From assembly GCA_913778205.1 (NCBI GenBank), contig CAJYUW010000006.1:124001-188000 (forward strand): a stretch of 64,000 bases of DNA, read 5' to 3'. The notes beneath the pieces are model-generated. The model did no database searches, was not told the origin of the DNA, and saw only the letters and a program-made list of their open reading frames with translations. Below are positions 8,612 to 16,546 of the stretch, piece after piece. The first letter of the stretch is position 1, and the number at the start of each line of letters is the position of its first letter. Source of the stretch: an uncultured Curtobacterium sp. (lineage in GTDB: Bacteria; Actinomycetota; Actinomycetes; Actinomycetales; Microbacteriaceae). The position numbers were made by a program, and so were the translations under genes.

Positions 8612-8658
8612 AGTATGGGTGGGATACCAATGCGGTGTCAACCGTCCGCGCGGACGGT
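8612..8658 (-). promoter_or_regulatory. Promoter with 18-bp palindromic operator for the small peptide
   Basis: On the minus strand, TTGACA (8641-8636), an 18-bp spacer and CATACT (8617-8612) form a strong housekeeping promoter. A perfect 18-bp palindrome with arm ACCGTCCGC covers 8641-8658 and shares one base with the -35 box. That placement fits a repressor site. Confidence 0.65.
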
Positions 8659-8680
8659 GCGTTCCGCGTACCGGCGGGAC

Positions 8681-8752
8681 GACGGACGGGAGGCCCGTGG
8701 CGGATCCGCCACGGGCCACCCGTCCGTCCGGTGGTCGCGGAGCGACCGCCGG
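8681..8752 (-). terminator. Hairpins after upp
   Basis: A perfect 22-bp palindrome (8694-8715, arm CCCGTGGCGGA) is flanked by inverted GGACGGG/CCCGTCC. It is followed by a second stem at about 8728-8752 (arm CCGGTGGTCGC, one mismatch). It lies just past the upp stop and insulates upp from the small-peptide promoter. It is a variant of the GGGAGGC palindrome family. Confidence 0.7.
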
Positions 8753-8755
8753 TGC

Positions 8756-9391
8756 CTACTCGGCGAGGCCGTACAGGCGGTCGCCCGCGTCGCCGAGACC
8801 GGGGACGATGTAGCCGTTCTCGTCGAGCTTCTCGTCGAGGGCGCCGAGCACGATCGACACGTTGCGGTCGCCCACCGCCTGCTCGACGGCGTCGAGGCCC
8901 TCCGGTGCGCCGAGGATGCACACGCAGGTGACCTCCTCCGCGCCGCGGTCGAACAGGAAGTCGATGGCGGCGGCCAGGGTGCCCCCGGTCGCGAGCATCG
9001 GGTCGAGCACGAAGCACTGCCGGCCGGAGAGGTCGTCCGGGAGGCGCTCCGCGTACGTCTGCGGCTCGAGGGTCTGCTCGTTGCGGGCCATGCCGAGGAA
9101 CCCGACCTCGGCCGTGGGGACGAGCTTGACCATCCCCTCGAGCATGCCGAGGCCCGCGCGGAGGATCGGGACGACGAGCGGACGCGGCTTGGCGATGGCG
9201 ACGCCCATGGTGTGGGCGACCGGCGTGTCGATCGGCGTCGCGGTGACGCGGACGTTCCGGGTGGCCTCGTACGCCAGGAGCGTCACGAGCTCCTCGGTCA
9301 GGGCGCGGAACGTCGGCGAAGGGGTCGTCCGGTCGCGGAGCACCGAGAGCTTGTGCGTGATGAGCGGGTGGTCGGCGACGTGGACTCGCAT
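8756..9391 (-). CDS. upp: Uracil phosphoribosyltransferase
   Basis: The 211-residue enzyme makes UMP from uracil and PRPP in pyrimidine salvage. It starts [20 protein letters not shown], has [13 protein letters not shown], and carries the PRPP loop [12 protein letters not shown] with uracil-binding [14 protein letters not shown] at the C-terminus. Length is normal. A -10 box TAGGCT (9399-9404) sits 7 nt before ATG 9391, so the message is probably leaderless. It diverges from tadA with only 40 bp between starts. Confidence 0.97.
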   Translation of the reverse strand: MRVHVADHPLITHKLSVLRDRTTPSPTFRALTEELVTLLAYEATRNVRVTATPIDTPVAHTMGVAIAKPRPLVVPILRAGLGMLEGMVKLVPTAEVGFLGMARNEQTLEPQTYAERLPDDLSGRQCFVLDPMLATGGTLAAAIDFLFDRGAEEVTCVCILGAPEGLDAVEQAVGDRNVSIVLGALDEKLDENGYIVPGLGDAGDRLYGLAE

Positions 9392-9431
9392 AGGGTCGAG
9401 CCTACCGTCAGTCGAGCGCCAGGAGAGACCC

Positions 9432-9899
9432 GTGGAAGCACCAGCCGCCCGCCCCTGGACCGCAGCCATGGAGGCCGCCCTCGTCGAGGCACGGGCCTGC
9501 CGCGCCACGGGCGACGTCCCGGTCGGCGCGGTCGTCGTCGACGCCTCCGGGAGGGTCGTCGCGACGGGGCGGAACGAGCGCGAGGCCCGTCAGGACCCCA
9601 CCGCCCACGCCGAGGTGCTCGCGCTCCGAGCCGCGGCGGCGGTCACGGGGGACTGGCACCTCGCGGAGCACACGCTCGTGGTCACGCTGGAGCCCTGCGT
9701 CATGTGCGCCGGGGCGATCCTCGCGGCGCGGGTGCCCCGGGTCGTGTTCGGGGCGTGGGACCCGAAGGCGGGCGCGACGGGCAGCGTGTACGACGTCGCC
9801 AGGGACCGTCGGCTGCCGCACCGCTCGGAGGTCGTCGGCGGCGTGCTCGAGGCGCCGTGCGCGGCGGTCCTCGACGAGTTCTTCGCCGCGCGTCGCTGA
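9432..9899 (+). CDS. tadA: tRNA adenosine(34) deaminase
   Basis: The 155-residue zinc deaminase converts A34 of tRNA-Arg(ACG) to inosine. Zinc and catalytic motifs are intact: TAHAEVLAL (His and the proton-shuttle Glu) and [10 protein letters not shown] (two Cys). The start is GTG 9432 with AGGAGAG upstream. A role in nucleobase deamination cannot be excluded for this family, but length and motifs favour TadA. It ends at a strong hairpin shared with the convergent membrane-protein gene. Confidence 0.92.
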   Translation: MEAPAARPWTAAMEAALVEARACRATGDVPVGAVVVDASGRVVATGRNEREARQDPTAHAEVLALRAAAAVTGDWHLAEHTLVVTLEPCVMCAGAILAARVPRVVFGAWDPKAGATGSVYDVARDRRLPHRSEVVGGVLEAPCAAVLDEFFAARR

Positions 9900-9935
9900 C
9901 CGAGGCCGGCGAGCGGTCGGTCACCCGGTGCGACG

Positions 9936-9975
9936 GACGGGAGGCGCGGTGCCCACCGGCCCCGCGCCTCCCGTC
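9936..9975. terminator. Bidirectional hairpin after tadA
   Basis: A perfect 14-bp stem, GACGGGAGGCGCGG with its complement, closes a 12-nt loop between convergent genes. It is the clearest full copy of the dispersed GGGAGGCGCGG palindrome. Confidence 0.8.
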
Positions 9976-10001
9976 TGCCTGCCGGCGGTGGCGTCAGGTC
10001 G

Positions 10002-10376
10002 TCACCAGATGACGGCGATGAGCACGTTGACGATCGCGAGTGCACCCGCCGAGTGGAAGAACGGCAGGGCGGCCTTGCTCTTCGCCTGTCCCGCGTCCGC
10101 TCGCTTCTGACGAGCACGCGCGACGAACGCGAGCACGAGCGCGACGAGGGCGATGACGAGCTTGACGCCGAGCTTGGCGTGGTTCGCGCCGCCGTCCGTC
10201 GTCGCGTCGATGAGCCCCATCAGGCCGAGGCCGGTGACGAGCTGCACGACCAGCCCGATCACGATCCAGTTCGTCTCGAAGCCGCCCTTCCGCCGCACCT
10301 GGAACAGGAACGAACCGATCACCGCCGCGAGGCCGATGAAGTGGAGGATGAGCAGGACGTCCTTCAGCGCGGTCAT
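10002..10376 (-). CDS. Small four-helix membrane protein, function unknown
   Basis: The 124-residue protein has four predicted membrane helices at about 5-25, 36-58, 66-85 and 103-123. A basic loop (RARQKRADAGQAKSK) lies before the last helix. No motif points to a function. It is convergent with tadA. The short gap to the next upstream gene, transcribed in the same direction (the CDF transporter, stop at 10471), allows cotranscription. Confidence 0.75.
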   Translation of the reverse strand: MTALKDVLLILHFIGLAAVIGSFLFQVRRKGGFETNWIVIGLVVQLVTGLGLMGLIDATTDGGANHAKLGVKLVIALVALVLAFVARARQKRADAGQAKSKAALPFFHSAGALAIVNVLIAVIW

Positions 10377-10470
10377 GCCGTCATCATCCCGGGTCCGACG
10401 AACCCGACGCCAGCAAGGTCACCCTCACTCGGACGACGGCACTCGGCCCGGGGCGCTCGGCCCGCGGCGC

Positions 10471-11427
10471 TCAGTCGGCGGCGCGGAGGACGATCGCCTC
10501 GGTCGGCGGCCGGGGCCCGGTGCGGAGCACGTCCGGCTCGACGTAGATCACCCGGGCGATCGGCACCGCCTGACGCACCCGGTGCTCGACGGTGTCGATG
10601 CCCGCCGCGACGTCCCCGAGCCGACGGTCGCCGTCGACGGCGACCTTCACGCCCACCATGAGCTCGTCCGGCCCGAGGTAGAGCGTCTTGATGTGGATGA
10701 TCGCGTCGACCTCGGGTCCGTCGAGCACGGCCTCCTTGATCTTCGCGACGTCGGCGGCGGTCGCACCCTCGCCGACGAGCAGGCTCTTCGTCTCGACGCC
10801 GAGGACGAGCGCGACGGCGATGAGCAGTGCCGCGATGAGGATCGTCCCGATCGCGTCGAAGACCCCGTTGCCGGTGATCGCCGTCAGGCCGACGCCGAAC
10901 AGGGCGAGGACGAGACCGGTGAGCGCGGCGGTGTCCTCGAGCATGACGACCGGGAGCTCCGGCGCCTTCGCACGTCGCACGTACTGCACCCAGGACAGGG
11001 AGCCCTTGTTCGGTCGTGCCTCGCGCAGCGCCGTCCGGAGCGAGAAGCCCTCGAGGCCGATCGCGATGACGAGCACCAGGAGGGGGAGCCACCAGCTCTC
11101 GAGCGGGTGCGGGTTCCGCAGCTTCTCGATGCCCTCGTACAGCGAGAACACGCCGCCGACCGAGAACAGGACGATCGACACGACGAAGGCGTACACGTAG
11201 CGCTCCCGGCCGTAGCCGAACGGGTGCTCCTCGTCGGCGGCCTTCCGTGCCCGACGACCGCCGAGCAGCAGGAGCAGCTGGTTCGCGGAGTCGGCGAGGG
11301 AGTGCACGCCCTCGGCGAGCATCGAGGCGGATCCGCTGATCGCCGCCGCGACGAACTTCACGATCGCGATGCCGACGTTCGCACCGAGTGCGGCGAGGAT
11401 CGCCTTCGTGCCTCCGGAAGCGCTCAC
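10471..11427 (-). CDS. Cation diffusion facilitator (metal exporter)
   Basis: The 318-residue CDF transporter probably exports Zn2+ or a related divalent cation in exchange for protons. Six membrane helices are followed by a cytoplasmic ferredoxin-like domain from about residue 215. The metal motif EGVHSLADSANQ (HxxxD) in helix 2 is intact. The helix 5 site reads LEDTAALTG instead of the usual HxxxD or DxxxD, so metal choice is uncertain. The start is GTG 11427 with GAAGGGG upstream. It diverges from proC with interlocking promoters. Confidence 0.9.
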   Translation of the reverse strand: MSASGGTKAILAALGANVGIAIVKFVAAAISGSASMLAEGVHSLADSANQLLLLLGGRRARKAADEEHPFGYGRERYVYAFVVSIVLFSVGGVFSLYEGIEKLRNPHPLESWWLPLLVLVIAIGLEGFSLRTALREARPNKGSLSWVQYVRRAKAPELPVVMLEDTAALTGLVLALFGVGLTAITGNGVFDAIGTILIAALLIAVALVLGVETKSLLVGEGATAADVAKIKEAVLDGPEVDAIIHIKTLYLGPDELMVGVKVAVDGDRRLGDVAAGIDTVEHRVRQAVPIARVIYVEPDVLRTGPRPPTEAIVLRAAD

Positions 11428-11487
11428 GGGTACCCCTTCAGTCCTGGCCTGACTGATGATCCTAGGCCGTCGGTAGGGTCGGGGGTC

Positions 11488-12318
11488 ATGACCATCGAAC
11501 TGCCCCGCACCGCCATGCTCGGCGTCGGCTCCATGTCCGGCGCGGTCCTCGACGGACTCCTCGCCGCCGGCCTCGACCCGTCGACCGTCGTCCTCACGAC
11601 GAAGTCCGAGCAGTCCGCCGCGGCCCACCGTGCACGCGGACTCGACGCGCACGCGAGCGACACCGAACCCGGCGCGAACCGCGCCGCGGTCCGGGGCGCC
11701 GGCCTCGTGGTCGTCGGGGTGAAGCCGTACATGATCGCCGACCTCCTCGCGGACGTCGCTGGCGACCTCGCGCCGGGCACGGTGCTCGTCAGCGTCGCGG
11801 TCGGCACCACGACCGCGAGCATGGAGGCCGCCGTGCCGGACGGCGTCCGCGTCGTGCGGGCCCTCCCGAACACGCCGATCGGCGTCGGGCGCGGCGTCAC
11901 CGGGATCAGTGCGGGGGCGTCCGCCGACGAGGACGCCGTCGCGCTGGCCTCCTCGGTGTTCTCCATGTCCGGGTCCGTGATCGAGGTCCCCGAGCAGCAG
12001 CTCGACGCGCTGTCCGCCGTGTCGGGCTCGGGCCCTGCCTACGTCTTCCTGCTCGTCGAGCAGTGGCAGCGCGCGGCCGAGGAGCTCGGCTTCACGCCCG
12101 AGCAGGCGGCGACCATGGTGCAGGGGACCGTCAGCGGGGCGGTCGCGTTGCTCGGGTCGTCCGACCGCTCGCCGGCGGAGCTCCGACGTGCGGTGACGAG
12201 CCCGAAGGGCACGACGGAGCGGGCCGTCGCCGTCCTGCAGGACGCCGACCTCGCCGGCACCCTGCTGCGCGCGTCGCGCGCCGCGATCGCGCGCGCCGAG
12301 GAGATCGCCGCGGGCTGA
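11488..12318 (+). CDS. proC: Pyrroline-5-carboxylate reductase
   Basis: This 276-residue enzyme reduces pyrroline-5-carboxylate to proline with NAD(P)H, the last step of proline synthesis. An N-terminal Rossmann motif LGVGSMSG is followed by VVVGVKPYMI. The conserved C-terminal signature covers SAVSGSGPAYVF and the helix carrying VTSPKGTT. Length is normal. A TAGGGT -10 box at 11474-11479 lies 8 nt before ATG 11488, consistent with leaderless expression. Confidence 0.96.
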   Translation: MTIELPRTAMLGVGSMSGAVLDGLLAAGLDPSTVVLTTKSEQSAAAHRARGLDAHASDTEPGANRAAVRGAGLVVVGVKPYMIADLLADVAGDLAPGTVLVSVAVGTTTASMEAAVPDGVRVVRALPNTPIGVGRGVTGISAGASADEDAVALASSVFSMSGSVIEVPEQQLDALSAVSGSGPAYVFLLVEQWQRAAEELGFTPEQAATMVQGTVSGAVALLGSSDRSPAELRRAVTSPKGTTERAVAVLQDADLAGTLLRASRAAIARAEEIAAG

Positions 12319-12324
12319 GACGGG

Positions 12325-12346
12325 TGGGGTGGTCGCGACCACCCCA
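12325..12346. terminator. Palindromic hairpin between proC and ktrA
   Basis: A perfect 22-bp palindrome with arm TGGGGTGGTCG lies just after proC and is followed by a GGGAGGCGCGG repeat copy to about 12390. A near twin (GGGTGGTCACGACCACCC) occurs near 41702-41719. Confidence 0.6.
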
Positions 12347-12394
12347 CGGCCGGGAGGCGCGGTGCGGACCCGCCACGGGCCTCCAGGCCGACCC

Positions 12395-12426
12395 GCGGTG
12401 GCGCCGTGCTGCGGTGGCGCCGTGCT
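12395..12426. repeat. 16-bp perfect tandem duplication
   Basis: Two identical copies of GCGGTGGCGCCGTGCT lie end to end just before the ktrA stop codon (12431-12433). Confidence 0.9.
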
Positions 12427-12430
12427 GCGC

Positions 12431-13141
12431 TCACTCGAGCGCTGCGAAGCGCTCCAGGTCGGCGGTCGCGCCGGAGACGATGATGACGTCCTCCTCGCCG
12501 ATCACGCTCTCGGGCGTGGCCGGGACGAAGGCCTGGCCTGGTGCCTTGATGCCGAGCACCGTGAGGCCGAACCGGGTGCGGATGACGGTCGTGGCGAGGT
12601 CCTTGCCGCGCACGGCGCGCGGCGGGAACATCTTGACGACCGCGAAGTCCTCGTCGAACTGGATGAAGTCGAGCATGCGGCCGGACACCAGGTGCGCCGT
12701 CCGCTCACCGGCCTCGCGCTCGGGGTAGACGACGTGGTTGGCGCCGATGCGCGACAGGATGACCCCGTGCGAACGGCTGATCGCCTTCGCCCAGATCTGC
12801 GGGATGCCGAGGTCGACGAGGTTCGCCGTGATGAGGACGCTCGACTCCAGGTCCGAGCCGACGCCGACGACCGCGATGGCGAAGTCCTGCGCGCCGATCT
12901 GGCGGAGGGCGTCCATGTCGGTGGCGTCCGCCTGCACGGCGTGGGTCACCCGGTCCGACCACTTCTGCACGAGCCCGGCGTCGGTGTCGACCACGAGCAC
13001 CTCGCGGTGCTGCCGTTCGAGCTGCCCGGCCGTCGCCGCGCCGAAGCGGCCGAGCCCGATGACCAGGACCGGTGCGTCGTGGCTGACGGCGCCGGCGAGC
13101 GGGTGGGTGGGCGGCAACGGCGAGCGGGTGCGGTCAGCCAA
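12431..13141 (-). CDS. ktrA: Potassium uptake regulatory subunit KtrA/TrkA
   Basis: The 236-residue cytosolic RCK protein gates the KtrB channel in response to nucleotides. The N-terminal Rossmann domain carries LVIGLGRFGAATAGQL and the acidic strand end VVDTD. A C-terminal RCK_C domain follows (about 155-236). The likely start is TTG 13141, overlapping the ktrB stop by 8 nt (TTGGCTGA); no ATG or GTG precedes the fold. The pair is one operon. Confidence 0.92.
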   Translation of the reverse strand: MADRTRSPLPPTHPLAGAVSHDAPVLVIGLGRFGAATAGQLERQHREVLVVDTDAGLVQKWSDRVTHAVQADATDMDALRQIGAQDFAIAVVGVGSDLESSVLITANLVDLGIPQIWAKAISRSHGVILSRIGANHVVYPEREAGERTAHLVSGRMLDFIQFDEDFAVVKMFPPRAVRGKDLATTVIRTRFGLTVLGIKAPGQAFVPATPESVIGEEDVIIVSGATADLERFAALE

Positions 13142-14567
13142 CGATCGGCCTCTCCTCGGGACGGCGGAACAGCTGCCGGCTCTGGCTCGCGGCCAGCGCT
13201 GCGGCGATCGTCACTGTACCGACCCTGCCGAGGAACATCGTGGCCGCGAGCACGTACTTGCCCGCCTCCGGCAGTTCGGCGGAGATGCCGGAGGACAGCC
13301 CGCACGTGGCGAACGCCGAGATGACCTCGAACAGCACCCGGTCGAGCGAGTCCCGCGTGATCTGCAGCAGGGTGATCGTGGCGACGGCGACGATCGTCGC
13401 GCCCCACAGCACGACCGCGACGGCGACACGGAGCACGTCGCTCGGGATGCGCCGGCCGAACGCCTCCATGCTCCGGCGGCCGCGGGCCTCGGCGACGGCG
13501 GCGAGGAAGAGGACCGCGAGCGTGGTCACCTTGATGCCGCCGGCGGTCGACGCGGAGCCGCCGCCGATGAACATGAGCATGTCCGTCACCAGGAGGCTGG
13601 CGCCGTGCATCTGCTCGACGTCGATCGTCGCGAAGCCACCCGATCGCGTCATGGTCGAGAAGAACAGCGCCTGGAACGCGGTGTGTCCGGCGCCGGCCTC
13701 GCCGAGCGTCGCGGCGTTGGACGCCTCGAGCCCGGTGTAGACGATCGCGCCGACGAGGAGCAGGACGGCGCTCGTGACGAGCGTGAGCTTGACGTGCAGC
13801 GACCACCTGCGCGGCGTCCGGAACTGCTTCGTGATCGTGCGGATGACCGGGAAGCCGATCGAGCCCGCCACGACGGCGACCATGAGGAGCGAGAGGAACC
13901 AGTAGTCGTTCGCGAACGGGGTGAGTCCCTCGGCGTTCGGCGAGAAGCCCGTGTTCGTGAACGCCATAGCGGCGTAGTAGAACGCGTCGCCGACCGCCGT
14001 CCAGAACGGGTACCCGGCGACGAGCACGGACGGCAGGAGCAGCAGCCCGACGGCGATCTCGATCGTCAGTGTGCTGACCGCGACGGTCGCGAGGAGGGTC
14101 CCGACCTCGCCGAGCCGCACCGCCTGGCCCTCTGGCACGGCGCCGTGGTGGGTGCGGAGCGGGTTCGAGTCGCCCGCGGCCATGAGCTTCGCCCGGAGCC
14201 CGAGTCGTCGCGTGACCACGAGACCGAGGATCGACGCGAACGTGAGGACGCCGACCGCGCCGATCTGGGTGCCGATGACGATGACGACCTTGCCGAACAC
14301 CGACCAGTGCGTCGCCATGTCGACGGTCGCGAGTCCGGTGACGCACACGACGGACGCCGCGGTGAACAGTGCGTCGGAGAACTGCGTCGGCCGGCCGTCC
14401 GCCGCTGCCCACGGGGTCGTGAACAGCGTCGTGAAGACGAGGATCAGCGCGAGGAACACCAGGATCGCCAGCCGGGAGGGGGACGACCGCAGCACCGCGG
14501 AGACCTGCGCCAGGCGACGACGCGACGCGCTGGGCCCGACGCGCAGCGCTTCCGTGTGGTCCAGCAT
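13134..14567 (-). CDS. ktrB: Potassium uptake channel subunit KtrB/TrkH
   Basis: The 477-residue membrane protein has four M1-P-M2 repeats. The four selectivity-filter loops are visible: VVCVTGLATVD, FTNTGFSPN, TRSGGFATID and FATCGLSSGIS, each with the central Gly. The length fits KtrB rather than the longer TrkH. The start is ATG 14567, nine nt after GGAGG. With ktrA it forms a Na+-coupled or proton-coupled K+ uptake system. Confidence 0.94.
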   Translation of the reverse strand: MLDHTEALRVGPSASRRRLAQVSAVLRSSPSRLAILVFLALILVFTTLFTTPWAAADGRPTQFSDALFTAASVVCVTGLATVDMATHWSVFGKVVIVIGTQIGAVGVLTFASILGLVVTRRLGLRAKLMAAGDSNPLRTHHGAVPEGQAVRLGEVGTLLATVAVSTLTIEIAVGLLLLPSVLVAGYPFWTAVGDAFYYAAMAFTNTGFSPNAEGLTPFANDYWFLSLLMVAVVAGSIGFPVIRTITKQFRTPRRWSLHVKLTLVTSAVLLLVGAIVYTGLEASNAATLGEAGAGHTAFQALFFSTMTRSGGFATIDVEQMHGASLLVTDMLMFIGGGSASTAGGIKVTTLAVLFLAAVAEARGRRSMEAFGRRIPSDVLRVAVAVVLWGATIVAVATITLLQITRDSLDRVLFEVISAFATCGLSSGISAELPEAGKYVLAATMFLGRVGTVTIAAALAASQSRQLFRRPEERPIVG

Positions 14568-14641
14568 CGTCGTATGCCTCCGGGGACATGGGCGGTTCGG
14601 TTCGCATGGTACATCCGCGGCGGGCCGGTTAGCCTTGGCCC

Positions 14642-15157
14642 ATGGCCGACATCTTCACCGTCGTGGCGGACCCGACCCGACGCGAACTGCTCGGAGCGCT
14701 CCTCGCCGCGTACGGCTCCGACGTCACCGGTGGTGAGCTCAGCGTCGGTCAGCTCGTCGAGAAGCTCGGCGTCAGCCAGCCCACCGTGTCCAAGCACCTG
14801 CGCGTGCTGCGGGACATCGGACTCGTCTCCAGTCGGGAGGAGGGGCAGCACCGCTACTACCGCCTCGACCCGGAGCCGCTCCTGCCCGTGGAGGAGTGGG
14901 TCCTGTCGTTCACGGGAGCGGTCGACGCCGACGGCACCCCAGCCACGACGGCCTGGACGCCCGACGGGCAGCCGGTCTCGGTCCGGCGCAACGGCGCGGC
15001 GGGCAAGGCCACGGTCGAGGTCGGCACGGAGCTCGGGCGCGTGATGGCCGAGGCGTCCTACCGGGCCTCGGCGGCGCTCACGGGCGCGCAGCAGGGCTGG
15101 GAGCGGGTCGTCGACCGAGGCCGCAAGCGGTTCACCCGACGGGCCGACGAGGACTGA
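14642..15157 (+). CDS. ArsR-family winged-helix regulator
   Basis: The 171-residue protein opens with ADIFTVVADPTRRELLGALL, typical of ArsR. The recognition helix is LGVSQPTVSKHLRVLRDIGL and the wing is EEGQHRYYRL. No metal-binding Cys is present, so it is unlikely to sense metals. Residues 110-171 form an extra helical tail of unknown role. TAGCCT at 14630-14635 sits 6 nt before the ATG (leaderless). It is divergent from ktrB, 74 bp apart, and might regulate K+ uptake; that is inference. Confidence 0.88.
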   Translation: MADIFTVVADPTRRELLGALLAAYGSDVTGGELSVGQLVEKLGVSQPTVSKHLRVLRDIGLVSSREEGQHRYYRLDPEPLLPVEEWVLSFTGAVDADGTPATTAWTPDGQPVSVRRNGAAGKATVEVGTELGRVMAEASYRASAALTGAQQGWERVVDRGRKRFTRRADED

Positions 15158-15304
15158 CCGCCGGTCCCGCGGCGCCGCGGTCGCCGAGGCCTGCGCGACG
15201 CGACGGTCACCGATGCCGGTGCCGTCCATCGTCCGGTGTCGACGCTGGCGCCTCGTGGCCGCGCCCAGCGCGGCAGCGCCGTGGCCGAGTCGTGACCGAG
15301 CGCC

Positions 15305-15334
15305 TGGACACGACTTCCCACCGGCCTCTACAGT
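15305..15334 (+). promoter_or_regulatory. Promoter upstream of HTH gene
   Basis: TGGACA (15305-15310), an 18-bp spacer and TACAGT (15329-15334) lie in the otherwise gene-free stretch 15158-15411. This gives a leader of about 70 nt before ATG 15412. Confidence 0.5.
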
Positions 15335-15411
15335 GATCAGGGACCACACAGGTCACACCGAACCCGCGCGTCCGGCGGCCGATGCCGAGCGCGAGCCCCC
15401 GAAGGCGGACC

Positions 15412-15606
15412 ATGACCGGCAGTTTCGACGACGTGCGCTTCCTCACCGTGGCCGAGGTCGCGGAGATGATGCGCGTCTCGAAGATGACCGTCTACCGCAT
15501 GGTGCACGCTGGGGAACTCCCGGCGATCCGCTTCGGTCGCTCGTTCCGCGTCCCGGAGTCGGCGGTCGCCGACGTCCTGCGCGGGGGCGTCGCCGACGTC
15601 GGCTGA
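15412..15606 (+). CDS. Excisionase-like HTH DNA-binding protein (BldC-like)
   Basis: This 64-residue protein is essentially one MerR-like winged helix-turn-helix. FLTVAEVAEMMRVSKMTVYR is followed by HAGELPAIRFGRSFRVPESAV, the HTH_17/excisionase pattern shared with the developmental regulator BldC. Phage excisionase is unlikely, as no integrase is nearby. Such small regulators are found widely beside the bS22 gene in actinobacteria. GAAGG precedes the ATG. Confidence 0.85.
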   Translation: MTGSFDDVRFLTVAEVAEMMRVSKMTVYRMVHAGELPAIRFGRSFRVPESAVADVLRGGVADVG

Positions 15607-15637
15607 CCGCCCGCACCCGCCCGGTCCGAGTGCCGTG

Positions 15638-15667
15638 TTCGACAGGACCGGCGCGCTCCGCTAGACT
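15638..15667 (+). promoter_or_regulatory. Promoter for bS22
   Basis: TTCGAC (15638-15643), an 18-bp spacer and TAGACT (15662-15667) predict a leader of about 68 nt before the bS22 ATG. The leader carries an AT-rich patch (GTTGATTTTCC), rare in this genome. Confidence 0.6.
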
Positions 15668-15741
15668 CGGCCGGGTTGATTTTCCGCGGTCCCGACGGGC
15701 GCGGTGTCCACACATCAGCATCGTTCCGAGCGAGGTCCACT

Positions 15742-15840
15742 ATGGGTTCTGTCATCAAGAAGCGCCGCAAGCGCATGGCGAAGAAGAAGCACCGCAAGCT
15801 CCTTCGCAAGACGCGTCACCAGCGTCGCAACAAGAAGTAG
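15742..15840 (+). CDS. Ribosomal protein bS22 (AURKAIP1/COX24-domain protein)
   Basis: The 32-residue polycation starts MGSVIKKRRKRMAKKKH and has 20 Lys/Arg out of 32. The sequence matches the short AURKAIP1/COX24-domain protein of Actinobacteria, described as bS22 bound near the decoding site of the mycobacterial 30S subunit. It has its own promoter and a classic terminator, so it is a highly expressed monocistronic gene. Confidence 0.92.
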   Translation: MGSVIKKRRKRMAKKKHRKLLRKTRHQRRNKK

Positions 15841-15858
15841 ATCGCCTACTTGCACCCG

Positions 15859-15880
15859 AAGCCCCGGTCCGCCGGGGCTT
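15859..15880 (+). terminator. Terminator of bS22 gene
   Basis: A 9-bp perfect stem AAGCCCCGG/CCGGGGCTT with a TCCG loop is followed by TCGTGTT. It starts 19 nt after the stop codon. Confidence 0.85.
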
Positions 15881-15923
15881 TCGTGTTCCCGGGGGACGTC
15901 GGGCCGCGGGCTAGGGTGGTCGC

Positions 15924-16178
15924 ATGCCCGCAGTGACGTTCCTGACGAAGCCCGGATGCCACCTCTGCGACGACGCCCGACCCATCGTCGAGCAGGTCGT
16001 CGCCGAGTACCCCGGCGTGGAGCTCCGGGAACGGTCGATCCTCGACGACGACGCCCTCCGGCAGGAGTACGCGGAGGACATCCCGGTCGTCCTGGTCGAC
16101 GGGCGCGTCCACAGCAATTGGCACGTCGACGCCGACCGGCTGCGCCGCGCCCTCGAGAAGGCAGAGGCCTCCGCATGA
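15924..16178 (+). CDS. Glutaredoxin-like thiol protein
   Basis: The 84-residue thioredoxin-fold protein has the redox motif KPGCHLCDDA (CxxC) at residues 9-18 and the cis-Pro signature EDIPVVLVDG. This places it in the DUF836/glutaredoxin-like group. TAGGGT (15912-15917) lies 6 nt before the ATG, so it is leaderless. Its stop overlaps the next start as ATGA. The natural electron donor and target are unknown. Confidence 0.88.
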   Translation: MPAVTFLTKPGCHLCDDARPIVEQVVAEYPGVELRERSILDDDALRQEYAEDIPVVLVDGRVHSNWHVDADRLRRALEKAEASA

Positions 16179-16468
16179 TCCACCACGTCGTCGCCTGGAC
16201 CCTCCGCGAAGACGTCGACCGCGACGCCTCGATCGCCCGGGTCCGCGAGCTGCTGACCGGCCTGGTCGGCACCGTGTCGTCGATCCGCTCGCTCGAGGTC
16301 GTCGAGAACGTCGCCTACCCGGACAAGAACAGCGACCTGGCCGTCGTCGCGACGTTCGACGACCTCGAGGGGCTCGACGCCTACCAGGTGCACCCGGACC
16401 ACCAGGCTGCCGCCGCGGAGATCCGCGGACTGGTGTCGGGGCGGGCGGCCATCGACTGGCAGAGCTGA
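16175..16468 (+). CDS. Dabb (stress-responsive alpha/beta barrel) domain protein
   Basis: The 97-residue protein is a single ferredoxin-like Dabb domain: MIHHVVAWTLREDV, LEVVENVAYPDKNSDLAVVATFDD and YQVHPDHQAAA. Family members form dimeric barrels with varied roles. It is translationally coupled to the glutaredoxin-like gene by ATGA, hinting at a shared redox-stress function. Confidence 0.88.
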   Translation: MIHHVVAWTLREDVDRDASIARVRELLTGLVGTVSSIRSLEVVENVAYPDKNSDLAVVATFDDLEGLDAYQVHPDHQAAAAEIRGLVSGRAAIDWQS

Positions 16469-16488
16469 GCCGAGCCTCCCGGCTTGCA

Positions 16489-16532
16489 CGTGACGACGGC
16501 CACCCTCCTGTCGGAGAGTGGCCGTCGTCACG
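16489..16532. terminator. Bidirectional hairpin between Dabb gene and aspS
   Basis: A perfect 15-bp stem (arm CGTGACGACGGCCAC) with a 14-nt loop lies between convergent genes. It has no T tract. Confidence 0.8.
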
Positions 16533-16546
16533 TCGATGGGGCCTGT

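Noticed and set aside
15412-15606. Phage excisionase
   Set aside because: No integrase nearby; the small HTH protein next to bS22 is a common chromosomal arrangement in actinobacteria.
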